49,917 bases of DNA from Chryseobacterium sp. (lineage in GTDB: Bacteria; Bacteroidota; Bacteroidia; Flavobacteriales; Weeksellaceae). The stretch lies in assembly GCF_022712095.1 (NCBI RefSeq), contig NZ_JALAHD010000133.1, positions 1-49,917 on the forward strand, read 5' to 3'. This document shows, piece after piece, positions 37,528 through 47,759 of this stretch (positions within the stretch are counted from its first letter, which is position 1; each line of letters opens with the position of its first letter). The notes under the pieces are model-generated. The model made no database searches, was not told where the DNA came from, and saw nothing but the letters and a program-made list of their open reading frames with translations. The position numbers and the translations under genes were made by a program.

Positions 37528-40271
37528 TTAAAATCTTAAGTATATATTAGAAAAGAAAGTGGTCCCTCTGTCATACCAGAGCTTAGGTCCAAATGCCGGA
37601 TAAGTTTTTCGAAAATCATCCAGCATATTAAGGAAGTTAACATTCCGTCCCTGCTCAAATCCACCGGTTACATATTCTCTGTTGTTAAGAATGTTATTAA
37701 CCGAAACACTGATCCCCATTCTGTATTTTCCCAGGAGAAACGATTTCCCGACATTTGCATTCAGCATAAACTGATCATCAAATTTCTTTTGAGCTGTAAG
37801 CTGATGGATAAGTTCGGGTGTTGCTTCTTCGTAAGGGTGCCCCGTAGACTGATCAATGTACATATAAGGTGTTTTATTGAGAGCAGAAATATCCAGATAC
37901 TGATCCATCAGATAATTGGCTGAAGCACCAATCCACCAGTATCGGGGTGAATTGTATTTTAATCCTAAAGAAAATGCTTTTTGAGGAGTCCCAGCCACTT
38001 TATAATTTTTTATGTGAGCAGTTCCCCAAATATCAGTTCCCCGGAATCCGTTGAGATCATCAAAAGTGGAGACTTCAGGGTTATTGGTATATTTATATTC
38101 TCCTACACTTGCTGCCCCAAGAATATTCAGACTTGATGTAATTCTCAAATCTACTCCAAGCTCCACTCCTGCATATTGTTTATTGACTCCACTCATCGCT
38201 TCATTTACCAAAGTACTTAGTGTATTTCCCAAAGAAGTATCTGCAACATCTACATAATATCTGGCAATCTCAGTAGCATCATGAATTGTTGTATAATAAC
38301 CTGACAGTCTTAATTTCAAAATCTGCCCTCTCATTATATAGTTTAGGTCATTAGAACTGATCATTTGATTATTAATGCCGAGAGTAGTAAAATCTGCTAC
38401 CCTTGGATTAATATAAATCTCATTTAGTGTAGGAACAAGACTAAAAAAAGCTCCATTATAGACAATAAAGTTTTTTCCATTAATTTTATAGGTTATCTGT
38501 CCTTTTATTCCTGCGTTCCAGGCATTATAAACCCTACTCTTTCCCTTAGAATTATCCTGAAATCCAATAATACCACTACGGTAATCCCCATTTCTGTGGG
38601 AACCTGAATGAGAAGAAAATATAGAGGTTGTTATATTCCATTGTCTCAAATCCAGTTCCGATGAAATATTAAGAGTATACTGATCTCTTCTCAATTGGTA
38701 GGAATATTGAGTTCGGTCTCCTTTTCTTACTTCAATATTTGAGTCATCAATATTGTAGGGAATATCATTATTAAAGGCATTAAGATTATACGCAAAACCT
38801 GCTCCTAATAAATCTTTAACTCTTCTGAAATTATCGGATAAATGATATTGATAATTAAAGTTGATATTCACTTTCCAGTTATCATGAAGCATCGTATCAA
38901 AGTGAGAGTTGAAATTAAAAGTCCTGTTTTTGTTAACGTCTTCAACTACGGTATAAACAGCTCCTCTTTTGGATCCATCCATATACGTCTGATTAAGATA
39001 GTTAGCATTATACAAAGAAGACCAGTCTATCTGAGATTGCAGTCTGAATTCATCTTCTGTCAAGACTCCATAGCTTGGCATTTTCCTGTAATAGGTAGGA
39101 TTTGGGTCTGATGCGTGAAACCAGTCCAACCGGCTTCTTCCATCACTTCCCCACTGATAGGATAATGTATTCACCAAACTGGAACTTCTCCCTATTTTCA
39201 GATAATCTGTAAGTTGGAAAATCGGTTCAAAAGCTTTTCTAATTCTGGAATTTCTCTTTTCACCATTATACCAACCCCAATAGGAATTGTAATTTTTCCC
39301 CATAATATCATAAACTTCTTGAGTATTTGGCGAATTGGATGCTCTGTACGTGGATGTACCAAATCCTGTCAGATTGACTGAATGTCTGTTGCTGAATTTC
39401 TTTTCAATTGATCCAAAGTAAGCATAAGAGTCCTGATATACTCCATCAATGATTCCTCTGTCTCCCCATCTTCTGCTTCCGGAAAAAGTAAAAGCCCATC
39501 CTTTTTTTGAAAGCCCGGAAGAATAAGTAGCCAAGAAACGGTGCAGATAACTCCTGTTTGTAAATGAGTAAGTCAGAGAAGATTGTTTTCTATAATAAGA
39601 AGCTCTGGTATTATAATATACAACTCCGCCCAGATTTCCAAAAGTATATTCAGAAGGAGTGATATTCTCTACATTTTCATAAGCATATCTGGTGACATCA
39701 TTAAGTCCCGCCCAATTACTAAAATCAGGTCTTCCATTATCATTTTCAGTCATAGAAACTCCGTTGAAAAGTACTTCAGTAAATCTGTTATCCATACCTC
39801 TAGGCCTGAACCAGTATGCACCCAGCTCAAATGCTGATAAATTTTGGAATGTATCTCTTCCTGAACTTAAAAGCCCCACGGTTGGCTGCATATTGGAACC
39901 TTCTTCTATATCATTTACAGTATCGTCAATCGTTACTACACCTGCTTCCGATCCGGGATTATAATTAAGAATTACAGCCCCCAAATCTTTTCTTTTTTCA
40001 TCCGCTATAATATCGAAGACTAGATTTTTAGCTTCATAATCAGGCTTTGCCAGTTTGATCAGATAATGTCCCGGCAGCAAATCTACAAATTGAAAATATC
40101 CAATCAGATCTGTAGTGATATCTTCATCAGATTGAGTTAGATGAACTTCTGTTTTCCCTAAGGGTTTGCCTTTTGAATCTTTTACGTAGCCATACACTGT
40201 AGTCTGTGCAAAATAGTATGAGGCAGGCAATAAAGTACACAAAGAGATTAAGGATAATTTTTTAACCATAA
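37528..40271 (-). CDS. TonB-dependent receptor with N-terminal carboxypeptidase-regulatory-like domain
   Basis: TTVYGYVKDSKGKPLGKTEVHLTQSDEDITTDLIGYFQFVDLLPGHYLIKL; plug region ELGAYWFRPRGMDNRFTEVLFNGVSM; ATG at 40271 (MVKKLSLISL) preferred. Confidence 0.92.
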
Positions 40272-40481
40272 TAATTTTTTGACACATTTGTTGTTTTCTT
40301 ACGGCTAAATTTAGAATTATATTCACTTAGTAGTGATAATTATACAAGATTTTGTTATTAATTTTTATTAACACAAAACACAATTCAGAATAATATCCAA
40401 CACAACAAACACCACATTAAAGTATTTTAATAACAACTTTAAGATATAATGATTAATTTCAATCAATCTAAATCACAAATA

Positions 40482-41681
40482 ATGAAAAAAAAACTCACTA
40501 CTCTCCTGATATTTAGCTTCGGGATTTATTTTTCACAACAAAGACAAGTTAAGCGGGCTGCGATTGCTTTTCTGAATGTAGAAAATCTTTGGGATACCAT
40601 CCCTTCTGCTGATTATATTGATGGAACCCTACCCATATCCCATCCAAAATTTCACAGGAGTGTTCCAATTGATTCCCTTCCTTATCTTGAGACCACCGAA
40701 AATTATAAAGGTGAATGGAGCGATGAACTTCTTCTTAATAAAAAGGTGGTTCGAAAACAATCTATGAAAGATGATTTTACCCCCAATGGACCCAAAAGAT
40801 GGAATACCCAGTTCTATCAGAAAAAGTTATCCAATGAGGCTAAAGTAATATCTGAATTAGGACAACAGTACACCAATGATACTCCTGTTATTTGCGGACT
40901 TATAGAAATAGAAAACCGAAAGGTCATCGAAGACCTCATCAGACAGCCTGCCCTCATAAAAAATAATTATGGAATTGTCCATTATAATTCTTATGATTCC
41001 CGGGGAATGGATGTAGGTATAATTTACCAGAAAAACAGATTTTCTGTCCTTGATTCTTACAAAAAGGAAATCAAAATATATGGAGAAAACGGAAGAAGAG
41101 AATATACAAGGGATATCCTTGTTGTCATTGGGATATTGGATGAAGAAAAAATTGCTGTTTTTATGAACCACTGGCCTTCCAGAAAGGGTGGTGAAACTGC
41201 TTCTCAAGCCAAAAGAAACGTTGCCGCCAGTATACTAAAAAGCGAAATGGATAAAATTATTTCAGAGAATCCCGGTATTAAAACGATTTCTATGGGAGAT
41301 TATAATGATGATCCTGTAAGCCCCAGTTTAAAAAAACATCTTGGAGCTGTAGGAGATCCTCTTCAGCTTTCTTCTCAATATCCTTATTATAATTTAATGA
41401 CCAAGTTATATAAATCCGGAGTCGCTTCTTTAGCCTATAAAGATGCTCCCAATCTTTTTGATCAGATTATTGTATCAGGAAATTTATATTCCATGGAAAA
41501 ATTCACCCCAATGTATTCCATTTATAAAATAGAAATTTATGCTCCTCCATATTTAATCAATAAAGAAGGACCATATAAGGGATATCCTTTCCGTTCCTGG
41601 GATGGTGACAGATTTACTGGTGGATATAGTGACCACTTTCCCGCTGTATTGGTAATTCAGAAAGAATATAAGAAAAAATAA
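40482..41681 (+). CDS. Secreted endonuclease/exonuclease/phosphatase family protein
   Basis: From ATG 40482: signal peptide MKKKLTTLLIFSFGIYFSQ; AIAFLNVENLWDT, CGLIEIENRKVIEDL, FMNHWPSRKGGE, TISMGDYNDDP, GGYSDHFPAVLV. Confidence 0.92.
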   Translation: MKKKLTTLLIFSFGIYFSQQRQVKRAAIAFLNVENLWDTIPSADYIDGTLPISHPKFHRSVPIDSLPYLETTENYKGEWSDELLLNKKVVRKQSMKDDFTPNGPKRWNTQFYQKKLSNEAKVISELGQQYTNDTPVICGLIEIENRKVIEDLIRQPALIKNNYGIVHYNSYDSRGMDVGIIYQKNRFSVLDSYKKEIKIYGENGRREYTRDILVVIGILDEEKIAVFMNHWPSRKGGETASQAKRNVAASILKSEMDKIISENPGIKTISMGDYNDDPVSPSLKKHLGAVGDPLQLSSQYPYYNLMTKLYKSGVASLAYKDAPNLFDQIIVSGNLYSMEKFTPMYSIYKIEIYAPPYLINKEGPYKGYPFRSWDGDRFTGGYSDHFPAVLVIQKEYKKK

Positions 41682-41722
41682 AAAAGGCATCCTTCTTGAA
41701 GCATATCATAAAACTGAAGATT

Positions 41723-42148
41723 ATGAGAAATTTAATTGTATTCTTATTGCTTATATGTATTCCTTGGAGCTGTTCATCTCAAACAATTCCAACGAAGGAT
41801 AAAGATCACGCCGAAATGAAGCCCTCTAAAAATGAAGATGGTGAGTGGGATATTACGGTTTTGGATCCTCAATATGATTATTTCATCAATGCAATTGCAA
41901 AACCTATGAGTCAATATTCGGAATCTTATCTCAAAAACAGGAATGCTATTTTAGTTAGTGAATGGAACTCTTATTATTTCTCAGGGAAATACAGAAATAT
42001 TATAGAATCCTCCATTTCATATGATACCCGGGAAAATTATGGATTAAAATTTGAATATAAGCTTTATCAGGTATTTGCCTATGTAAGCTGGAAATACGGA
42101 CTTACAATGAACGGACTTTCTGCGAGTGATACTTATAGAGGCCGATAA
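41723..42148 (+). CDS. Hypothetical lipoprotein (DUF6146-like)
   Basis: From ATG 41723: MRNLIVFLLLICIPWSCSSQ lipobox; LDPQYDYFINAIAKPMSQYSESYLKNRNAILVSEWNSYY. Confidence 0.75.
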   Translation: MRNLIVFLLLICIPWSCSSQTIPTKDKDHAEMKPSKNEDGEWDITVLDPQYDYFINAIAKPMSQYSESYLKNRNAILVSEWNSYYFSGKYRNIIESSISYDTRENYGLKFEYKLYQVFAYVSWKYGLTMNGLSASDTYRGR

Positions 42149-42184
42149 ATAAAGAAGCTGGGAAAATTCCCAGCTTCTTTATTT
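42147..42184. terminator. Bidirectional intrinsic terminator between convergent genes
   Basis: AAATAAAGAAGCTGGGAA-AA-TTCCCAGCTTCTTTATTT, perfect 18-bp arms. Confidence 0.9.
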
Positions 42185-42198
42185 ATGTATTGAAATTA

Positions 42199-42795
42199 TT
42201 ATTTGTTAAATAATTCTTCTACTTTATCCCAGTTTACTACTGAGAAAAATGCTGATACATAATCAGGTCTTCTGTTCTGATAGTTTAAGTAATAAGCATG
42301 CTCCCAAACATCAAGTCCTAAAACAGGTGTTCCTTTTACATCTGCTACAGGCATTAATGGATTATCCTGATTCGGAGTTGAAGAAACAACTACTGAACCG
42401 TCAGCATTTTTCACCAACCATGCCCACCCGGAACCAAATCTTGTTTTAGCGGCTTCAGAGAAATCAGTTTTAAATTTTTCAAACCCTCCGTAATTTTCAA
42501 TAGCAGTCTTTACATTTCCTACAGGTTCTTTACTTCCTCCGGGAGTCAAAATTTCCCAAAATAAAGTATGGTTGAAATGTCCTCCTCCATTATTTCTTAC
42601 AGCCGGTTTATCTGTTCCTGTTTTGCAAACTTCTTCAATTGATTTTCCTTCTAAATCAGTTCCTTCAATCGCTTTATTTAAATTATCTACATAAGCCTGG
42701 TGATGTTTTGTATGGTGGATTTCCATTGTTTTAGCATCAATAGTTGGCTCTAATGCATCATAAGCATATCCTAGTTTTGGCAATTCAAATGACAT
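42199..42795 (-). CDS. sodA: Superoxide dismutase, Fe/Mn family
   Basis: 198 aa; [58 protein letters not shown]. Confidence 0.95.
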   Translation of the reverse strand: MSFELPKLGYAYDALEPTIDAKTMEIHHTKHHQAYVDNLNKAIEGTDLEGKSIEEVCKTGTDKPAVRNNGGGHFNHTLFWEILTPGGSKEPVGNVKTAIENYGGFEKFKTDFSEAAKTRFGSGWAWLVKNADGSVVVSSTPNQDNPLMPVADVKGTPVLGLDVWEHAYYLNYQNRRPDYVSAFFSVVNWDKVEELFNK

Positions 42796-42925
42796 AATTT
42801 CTTAAGTTTTTAATGTTAATACTCAAATTTAGCCAATAATTACCCTATAATCAAAAATTGAGGATTACTTTAATAAATCTTTAACATTGATATATGAGAT
42901 TTAAAAAACCCTCATAGAAACACAA

Positions 42926-42950
42926 AAAGCATAGATATGAATCTATGCTT
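42926..42950 (-). terminator. Intrinsic terminator downstream of rho
   Basis: AAGCATAGAT-atga-ATCTATGCTT; minus-strand T run (CTTTTTG). Confidence 0.8.
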
Positions 42951-42974
42951 TCCATTTAACAACGTTAAATTAAT

Positions 42975-44762
42975 TTATTTATTCATTGACATCAAAAATT
43001 CTTCATTATTTAAAGTTCTCTTGATATTTTTATCTACAAATTCCATAGCCTCTACAGGGTTCATTTCAGAAAGATATTTTCTTAAAATCCACATTCTTTG
43101 GGAAGTAACCTCATCCAGCAGGAGATCATCTCTACGGGTACTGGAAGAAACCAGATCAATAGCAGGATAAATTCTCCTATTCGCGATCTTTCTGTCTAAC
43201 TGAAGTTCCATGTTCCCGGTTCCTTTGAACTCTTCAAAGATTACCTCATCCATTTTGGAACCTGTGTCAATAAGTGCCGTAGCAATAATCGTTAAAGAAC
43301 CTCCTCCTTCAATTTTTCTTGCCGCTCCAAAGAATCTTTTAGGCTTATGTAGTGCATTGGCATCTACCCCTCCGGAAAGTACTTTTCCAGAAGCCGGAGT
43401 TACTGTATTGTATGCTCTTGCCAATCTTGTAATAGAATCTAATAAAATAACTACATCATGGCCACATTCTACCATTCTCTGAGCTTTTGCCAAAACAAGA
43501 TTGGCTACTTTAACGTGTTTTTCAGCAGCTTCATCGAAGGTAGATGCAATAACTTCTGCATTTACACTTCTTTCCATATCCGTAACCTCTTCAGGGCGCT
43601 CATCAATCAGTAATACCATCATGTATACTTCAGGATGATTAGCCGCAATAGAATTGGCTATATCTTTCAGTAACATAGTTTTACCTGTTTTAGGCTGTGC
43701 TACAATCATTGCTCTCTGTCCTTTTCCTATGGGAGCAAAAAGATCTACAATTCTTGTGGAAATAGTAGAATTATTTCCTGCCAGATTAAATTTCTCTTCT
43801 GGAAATAATGGAGTTAAATATTCGAATGCTACTCTATCTTTAATAAAAGCAAGATCTCGCCCGTTTACTTCTGTCGGTTTTAAAAGTGAAAAATACTTTT
43901 CTCCTTCTTTTGGAAGCCTTACAATTCCTTTAACGGTATCCCCTGTTTTCAATCCGAAATTTCTGATCTGTGCGGTAGATACATACACATCATCTGGAGA
44001 GGATATATAACTGAAGTCCGAAGAACGTAAAAAACCGTAATTATCAGGTAAAATCTCTAAAACCCCTTCAATACTTACCATTCCATCGAAGTTGAATTCT
44101 TTTTTAGAATCCTGCTCTTCATGCTTTTCAGCATTTCTATTCTGATTATGGTTGTGATTTTGATTCTGATTTTTGTGATGATTTCCACTGTTCTGTGGAT
44201 GGTTTTGATTAGGGTTTGAGCTTTTTTGGTTTCTAGCCTGAGCCTGAGGAACATTTGGCTTTTCTTCTGATGGAACAGTTTCTTTTGGCTCTGTATTTTT
44301 AGGAGTTTCTGTTATTTCCTGAACAGCTACATCTGAATTATTAACAGGAGTGGAAACCCTTTTTCTTTTTTTCTTTGCAGGAGCAGCGGCTGTTGCGTCT
44401 TCTGTTTCTGTCTTCTCTTCCTGCTGAACTGCTGTAGCATCTGTTTTCACCTCTTCAATAACAGCCTCTTTTTCTTCTTTCTCAGGTGCTTTGGCTACTG
44501 GTTTTGGCTTTGTTACTCTTTTAGCTGCCGGTTTTTTTGCAACAGGTTTTGATTTTTCTGCAGGTTGTTTATCTTCGGTATTCATGGTTTCTGTGGCGTT
44601 GAAATAATCTTTTGCAACTTTAGGGTTAGAAGCCTGGAAATCGAGAATTGCAAAGATTTTGTCATTTTCAGTGCTGTTTCTAGCTACTTTAACGCCTAAA
44701 TCTTTTAGGATTTTAGTCAATTCCGTGACGGATTTTGACCTTAACGTTTCAATGTTAAACAT
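42975..44762 (-). CDS. rho: Transcription termination factor Rho with long low-complexity N-terminal insertion
   Basis: 595 aa; [82 protein letters not shown] then N/Q/H-rich segment before the OB fold. Confidence 0.96.
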   Translation of the reverse strand: MFNIETLRSKSVTELTKILKDLGVKVARNSTENDKIFAILDFQASNPKVAKDYFNATETMNTEDKQPAEKSKPVAKKPAAKRVTKPKPVAKAPEKEEKEAVIEEVKTDATAVQQEEKTETEDATAAAPAKKKRKRVSTPVNNSDVAVQEITETPKNTEPKETVPSEEKPNVPQAQARNQKSSNPNQNHPQNSGNHHKNQNQNHNHNQNRNAEKHEEQDSKKEFNFDGMVSIEGVLEILPDNYGFLRSSDFSYISSPDDVYVSTAQIRNFGLKTGDTVKGIVRLPKEGEKYFSLLKPTEVNGRDLAFIKDRVAFEYLTPLFPEEKFNLAGNNSTISTRIVDLFAPIGKGQRAMIVAQPKTGKTMLLKDIANSIAANHPEVYMMVLLIDERPEEVTDMERSVNAEVIASTFDEAAEKHVKVANLVLAKAQRMVECGHDVVILLDSITRLARAYNTVTPASGKVLSGGVDANALHKPKRFFGAARKIEGGGSLTIIATALIDTGSKMDEVIFEEFKGTGNMELQLDRKIANRRIYPAIDLVSSSTRRDDLLLDEVTSQRMWILRKYLSEMNPVEAMEFVDKNIKRTLNNEEFLMSMNK

Positions 44763-44905
44763 ATAATGTAAAAAATGTAATTAATTGTGAGTAAGAAAAG
44801 TAAGTCCGGTGACTTTGTTTTTCAAGTACATTGTATAATGCAAATCTACACTTATTTTTGAATTGTGCAAAATTTATGCTATTTTTGTCGAGAATTTATT
44901 ATTCA

Positions 44906-45295
44906 ATGTTACAAAGAATACAGACTATATGGATTTTTTTAGCAGTTCTGGCTGCTGTTTTTATTTATATTACGGGACAAGATGTTGCTGTTTTTGGGGC
45001 TATTCCTGTCACTAATATCGCCAGTATCATACTTGTAATAATAGGTTCCCTTTCAATATTCAGTTTTAAAAACAGAAAAAGACAAATTTTGCTGAACAGA
45101 ATCAGCATCATTATAAACGTTTTGTTGATTGGTGTATTGGTGTATTGGCTACTTAACCTATCCGGAGGAATTCAGTTTCCTGAGAAGGGTATTGAGCCGG
45201 TTTTTCCATTTATTGCCGTAATTTGTTTGCTTATTGCTAACATTTACATCGGTAAAGATGAAAGGCTCGTAAAATCTGTGGACAGACTCCGATAA
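44906..45295 (+). CDS. DUF4293-like membrane protein
   Basis: From ATG 44906: MLQRIQTIWIFLAVLAAVFIYITGQDV, four hydrophobic helices. Confidence 0.75.
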   Translation: MLQRIQTIWIFLAVLAAVFIYITGQDVAVFGAIPVTNIASIILVIIGSLSIFSFKNRKRQILLNRISIIINVLLIGVLVYWLLNLSGGIQFPEKGIEPVFPFIAVICLLIANIYIGKDERLVKSVDRLR

Positions 45296-45319
45296 CCTTA
45301 CAACGATTTTTTGAGTGAG

Positions 45320-45346
45320 AACAGTTCCTTTCAGGAGCTGTTTTTT
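45320..45346 (+). terminator. Intrinsic terminator
   Basis: AACAGTTCC-tttca-GGAGCTGTTTTTT (one wobble). Confidence 0.7.
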
Positions 45347-45504
45347 GTTTTTACAAATACGCTGATAAATTATATAAGCCGCCCGGATCAATCTCTGATT
45401 TGTAACAAAAAGGATATAATAATAACCTATCAAATAAAGTAAAATCAGATTCGGAACGTCTTATCATATAATTTTACGTAATTTTGCTCTCCAATTTTCA
45501 TTGA

Positions 45505-47343
45505 ATGAAACCATTACAAAGAATATTACATTTCGCTAAACCTCATCAAAAATATCTTTTTGGAAGTATCATTTTTAATATACTATATTCATTACTCAGT
45601 ATATTTTCCGTGATTACTATGCTTCCTATTTTAAGGATTCTATTTAAACTTGATAAAGAAGTCGACACTTCAAAACCACCCGTACATGATGGTGGATTAG
45701 GTAATTATTTCGATTACCTGAAGGATTTAGCCTATTACAAAATACAGATCAATATCAATGAACATGGAAGTGTTCAGGTATTGGCAACCCTCTGTATTAT
45801 CACTGCGTTTGCATTCCTGCTGAGAAATTTATTCAGATATCTGGGCGCTTATCTTTTGGTTAATTACCGAGTGGGAATTACCAGAGATTTAAGAACTGCC
45901 ATGTATGATAAGTTCTTAATTCTTCCGGTATCTTTTTTCACAGAACAGAGGAAAGGTGATATGATGTCCAGGATTTCCAATGATATCGGAGCGGTAGAGG
46001 GTGGAATTATGGGAGCTCTTGTAGATCTTATTAATGCTCCTTTTATGATCATAGGGACCCTGATTACCTTATTTATGCTGGATGCCAATTTAACGCTGTT
46101 TTCTCTTATTATTTTCCCCATTATGGGACTTATCATATCCTGGGTAGGAAAAAGTCTTAAAAGACAGGCCAGCTATGCCCAACAGGAATTAGGAAATATG
46201 TTCTCTCTGGTAGATGAAACATTAAAATCATCCAAGATCATTAAAATATTCAATGCTGACACCATATTAAAGAACCGGTTTAATACGACAACCAACCAAT
46301 GGCAAAAGCATGCCATAGGAATGAGCAGAAGAAGGGAAATGGCCTCTCCTATGAGCGAATTTTTAGGTTCTGTAACTATCCTTATTATCACCTGGTTTGC
46401 CGGTCTTAATATTATCAACGGAAACAATGATGATCCGGTTACATTCTTAGCCTTCATCGGTTTATTCTTTCAGATATTGGATCCTGCTAAAAAACTTTCC
46501 AACTCCATTTCTTCTATTCAGGGGGGAATGGCAAGTTTAGACAGAGTCTCCGAAGTATTGGATTATGATCTTAAAGTAGAGGAAGTTGCAGAGCCCGTAT
46601 CCATTCAGACCCTTAATGACAGAATTGAATTTAAGAATATCGGATTTTATTATGACAAAGATAATGTGATCCTGAAAAACTTTTCCATTACGATTCCTAA
46701 AGGAAAAACAGTTGCACTCGTAGGACAGAGTGGCAGCGGAAAAACTACAATAGCCAACCTTTTAACAAGATTCTATGATGTATCTGAGGGAGAAATTCTT
46801 ATCGACGGAGTAGATATCAAACATTTAAATTTAAAGGAATACCGACAGCTTTTAGGCATGGTTACTCAGGAATCTGTATTATTTAATGATACGGTTTATA
46901 ATAATATCCTGATGGGAAAACCGGAAGCTACCAAAGAAGAAGTAATTGCTGCTGCTAAAGTAGCTAACGCCGATTCCTTTATTTCTCAACTACCTGAAGG
47001 ATATAACACAAATATAGGTGATGACGGCAATAAGCTGTCTGGAGGTCAAAAACAAAGAGTTTCTATTGCAAGAGCGGTATTAAAAAATCCTCCTATAATG
47101 ATTCTTGATGAAGCAACCTCCGCCCTGGATACTGAATCCGAAAGATTCGTACAGGATGCCCTGGAAAAGATGATGGAAAACAGAACCTCTTTAGTCATTG
47201 CTCACCGCCTTTCCACCATTCAGAAAGCAGACTGGATTGTAGTAATGGAAAAAGGAGATATCATGGAACAGGGAACACATCACGAGCTTATTGCTAAAAA
47301 AGGAATGTATCACAAACTGGTTGAATTACAGAATTTTGATTAA
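45505..47343 (+). CDS. ABC transporter, fused permease/ATPase (MsbA-like exporter)
   Basis: 612 aa; VALVGQSGSGKTTIANLLTRFYD, LSGGQKQRVSIARAVLKNPPIMILDEATSALD. Confidence 0.93.
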   Translation: MKPLQRILHFAKPHQKYLFGSIIFNILYSLLSIFSVITMLPILRILFKLDKEVDTSKPPVHDGGLGNYFDYLKDLAYYKIQININEHGSVQVLATLCIITAFAFLLRNLFRYLGAYLLVNYRVGITRDLRTAMYDKFLILPVSFFTEQRKGDMMSRISNDIGAVEGGIMGALVDLINAPFMIIGTLITLFMLDANLTLFSLIIFPIMGLIISWVGKSLKRQASYAQQELGNMFSLVDETLKSSKIIKIFNADTILKNRFNTTTNQWQKHAIGMSRRREMASPMSEFLGSVTILIITWFAGLNIINGNNDDPVTFLAFIGLFFQILDPAKKLSNSISSIQGGMASLDRVSEVLDYDLKVEEVAEPVSIQTLNDRIEFKNIGFYYDKDNVILKNFSITIPKGKTVALVGQSGSGKTTIANLLTRFYDVSEGEILIDGVDIKHLNLKEYRQLLGMVTQESVLFNDTVYNNILMGKPEATKEEVIAAAKVANADSFISQLPEGYNTNIGDDGNKLSGGQKQRVSIARAVLKNPPIMILDEATSALDTESERFVQDALEKMMENRTSLVIAHRLSTIQKADWIVVMEKGDIMEQGTHHELIAKKGMYHKLVELQNFD

Positions 47344-47355
47344 AAATTTTCTCCT

Positions 47356-47703
47356 ATGAATCCCATAGAGGAATACTTCTACAGAATTGAGGAGCCTGAA
47401 AGAAGCAGTCTTTTATATATAAGAAAAAAGATACAGGACTCGGACCCGGTCAACATTACTGAAACCTTAAGTTTCGGGATGCCTTTTTTCAAATATAAGA
47501 AGAAAATGCTTTGCTATTTTCATTACAGCAAAAAGTACAGGAAATATTATTTAAGTTTTTATCACGGTGACAGGCTGGATCATCCGGAACTCATACAAGA
47601 TGGCAGAAAGAAATTTAAAATACTTTTGATCGACATGGAAGAAGATATTCCCATATCTCTTATTCTAGATATCATTGAGGATGTTAAAAAGCATATAAAA
47701 TAA
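47356..47703 (+). CDS. DUF1801-like protein
   Basis: 115 aa; EEYFYRIEEPERSSLLYIRKKI, ITETLSFGMPFFKYKKKMLCYF. Confidence 0.75.
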   Translation: MNPIEEYFYRIEEPERSSLLYIRKKIQDSDPVNITETLSFGMPFFKYKKKMLCYFHYSKKYRKYYLSFYHGDRLDHPELIQDGRKKFKILLIDMEEDIPISLILDIIEDVKKHIK

Positions 47704-47736
47704 TAATACCGCTACAAGAAAACTGTAACGGTATTA
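47703..47736. terminator. Terminator-like hairpin between convergent genes
   Basis: ATAATACCG-c-TACA...TGTA-a-CGGTATTAT, one mismatch, flanked by T/A-rich sequence. Confidence 0.6.
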
Positions 47737-47759
47737 TTTTAGTAATCATCTTAGTTAAA

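Noticed and set aside
43210-44010. Plus-strand ORFs opposite rho (43210-43482, 43654-44010)
   Set aside because: Antisense to conserved Rho ATPase region.
45347-45504. Possible small RNA or tRNA in the gap before the ABC transporter
   Set aside because: No cloverleaf or convincing structured region beyond the upstream terminator.
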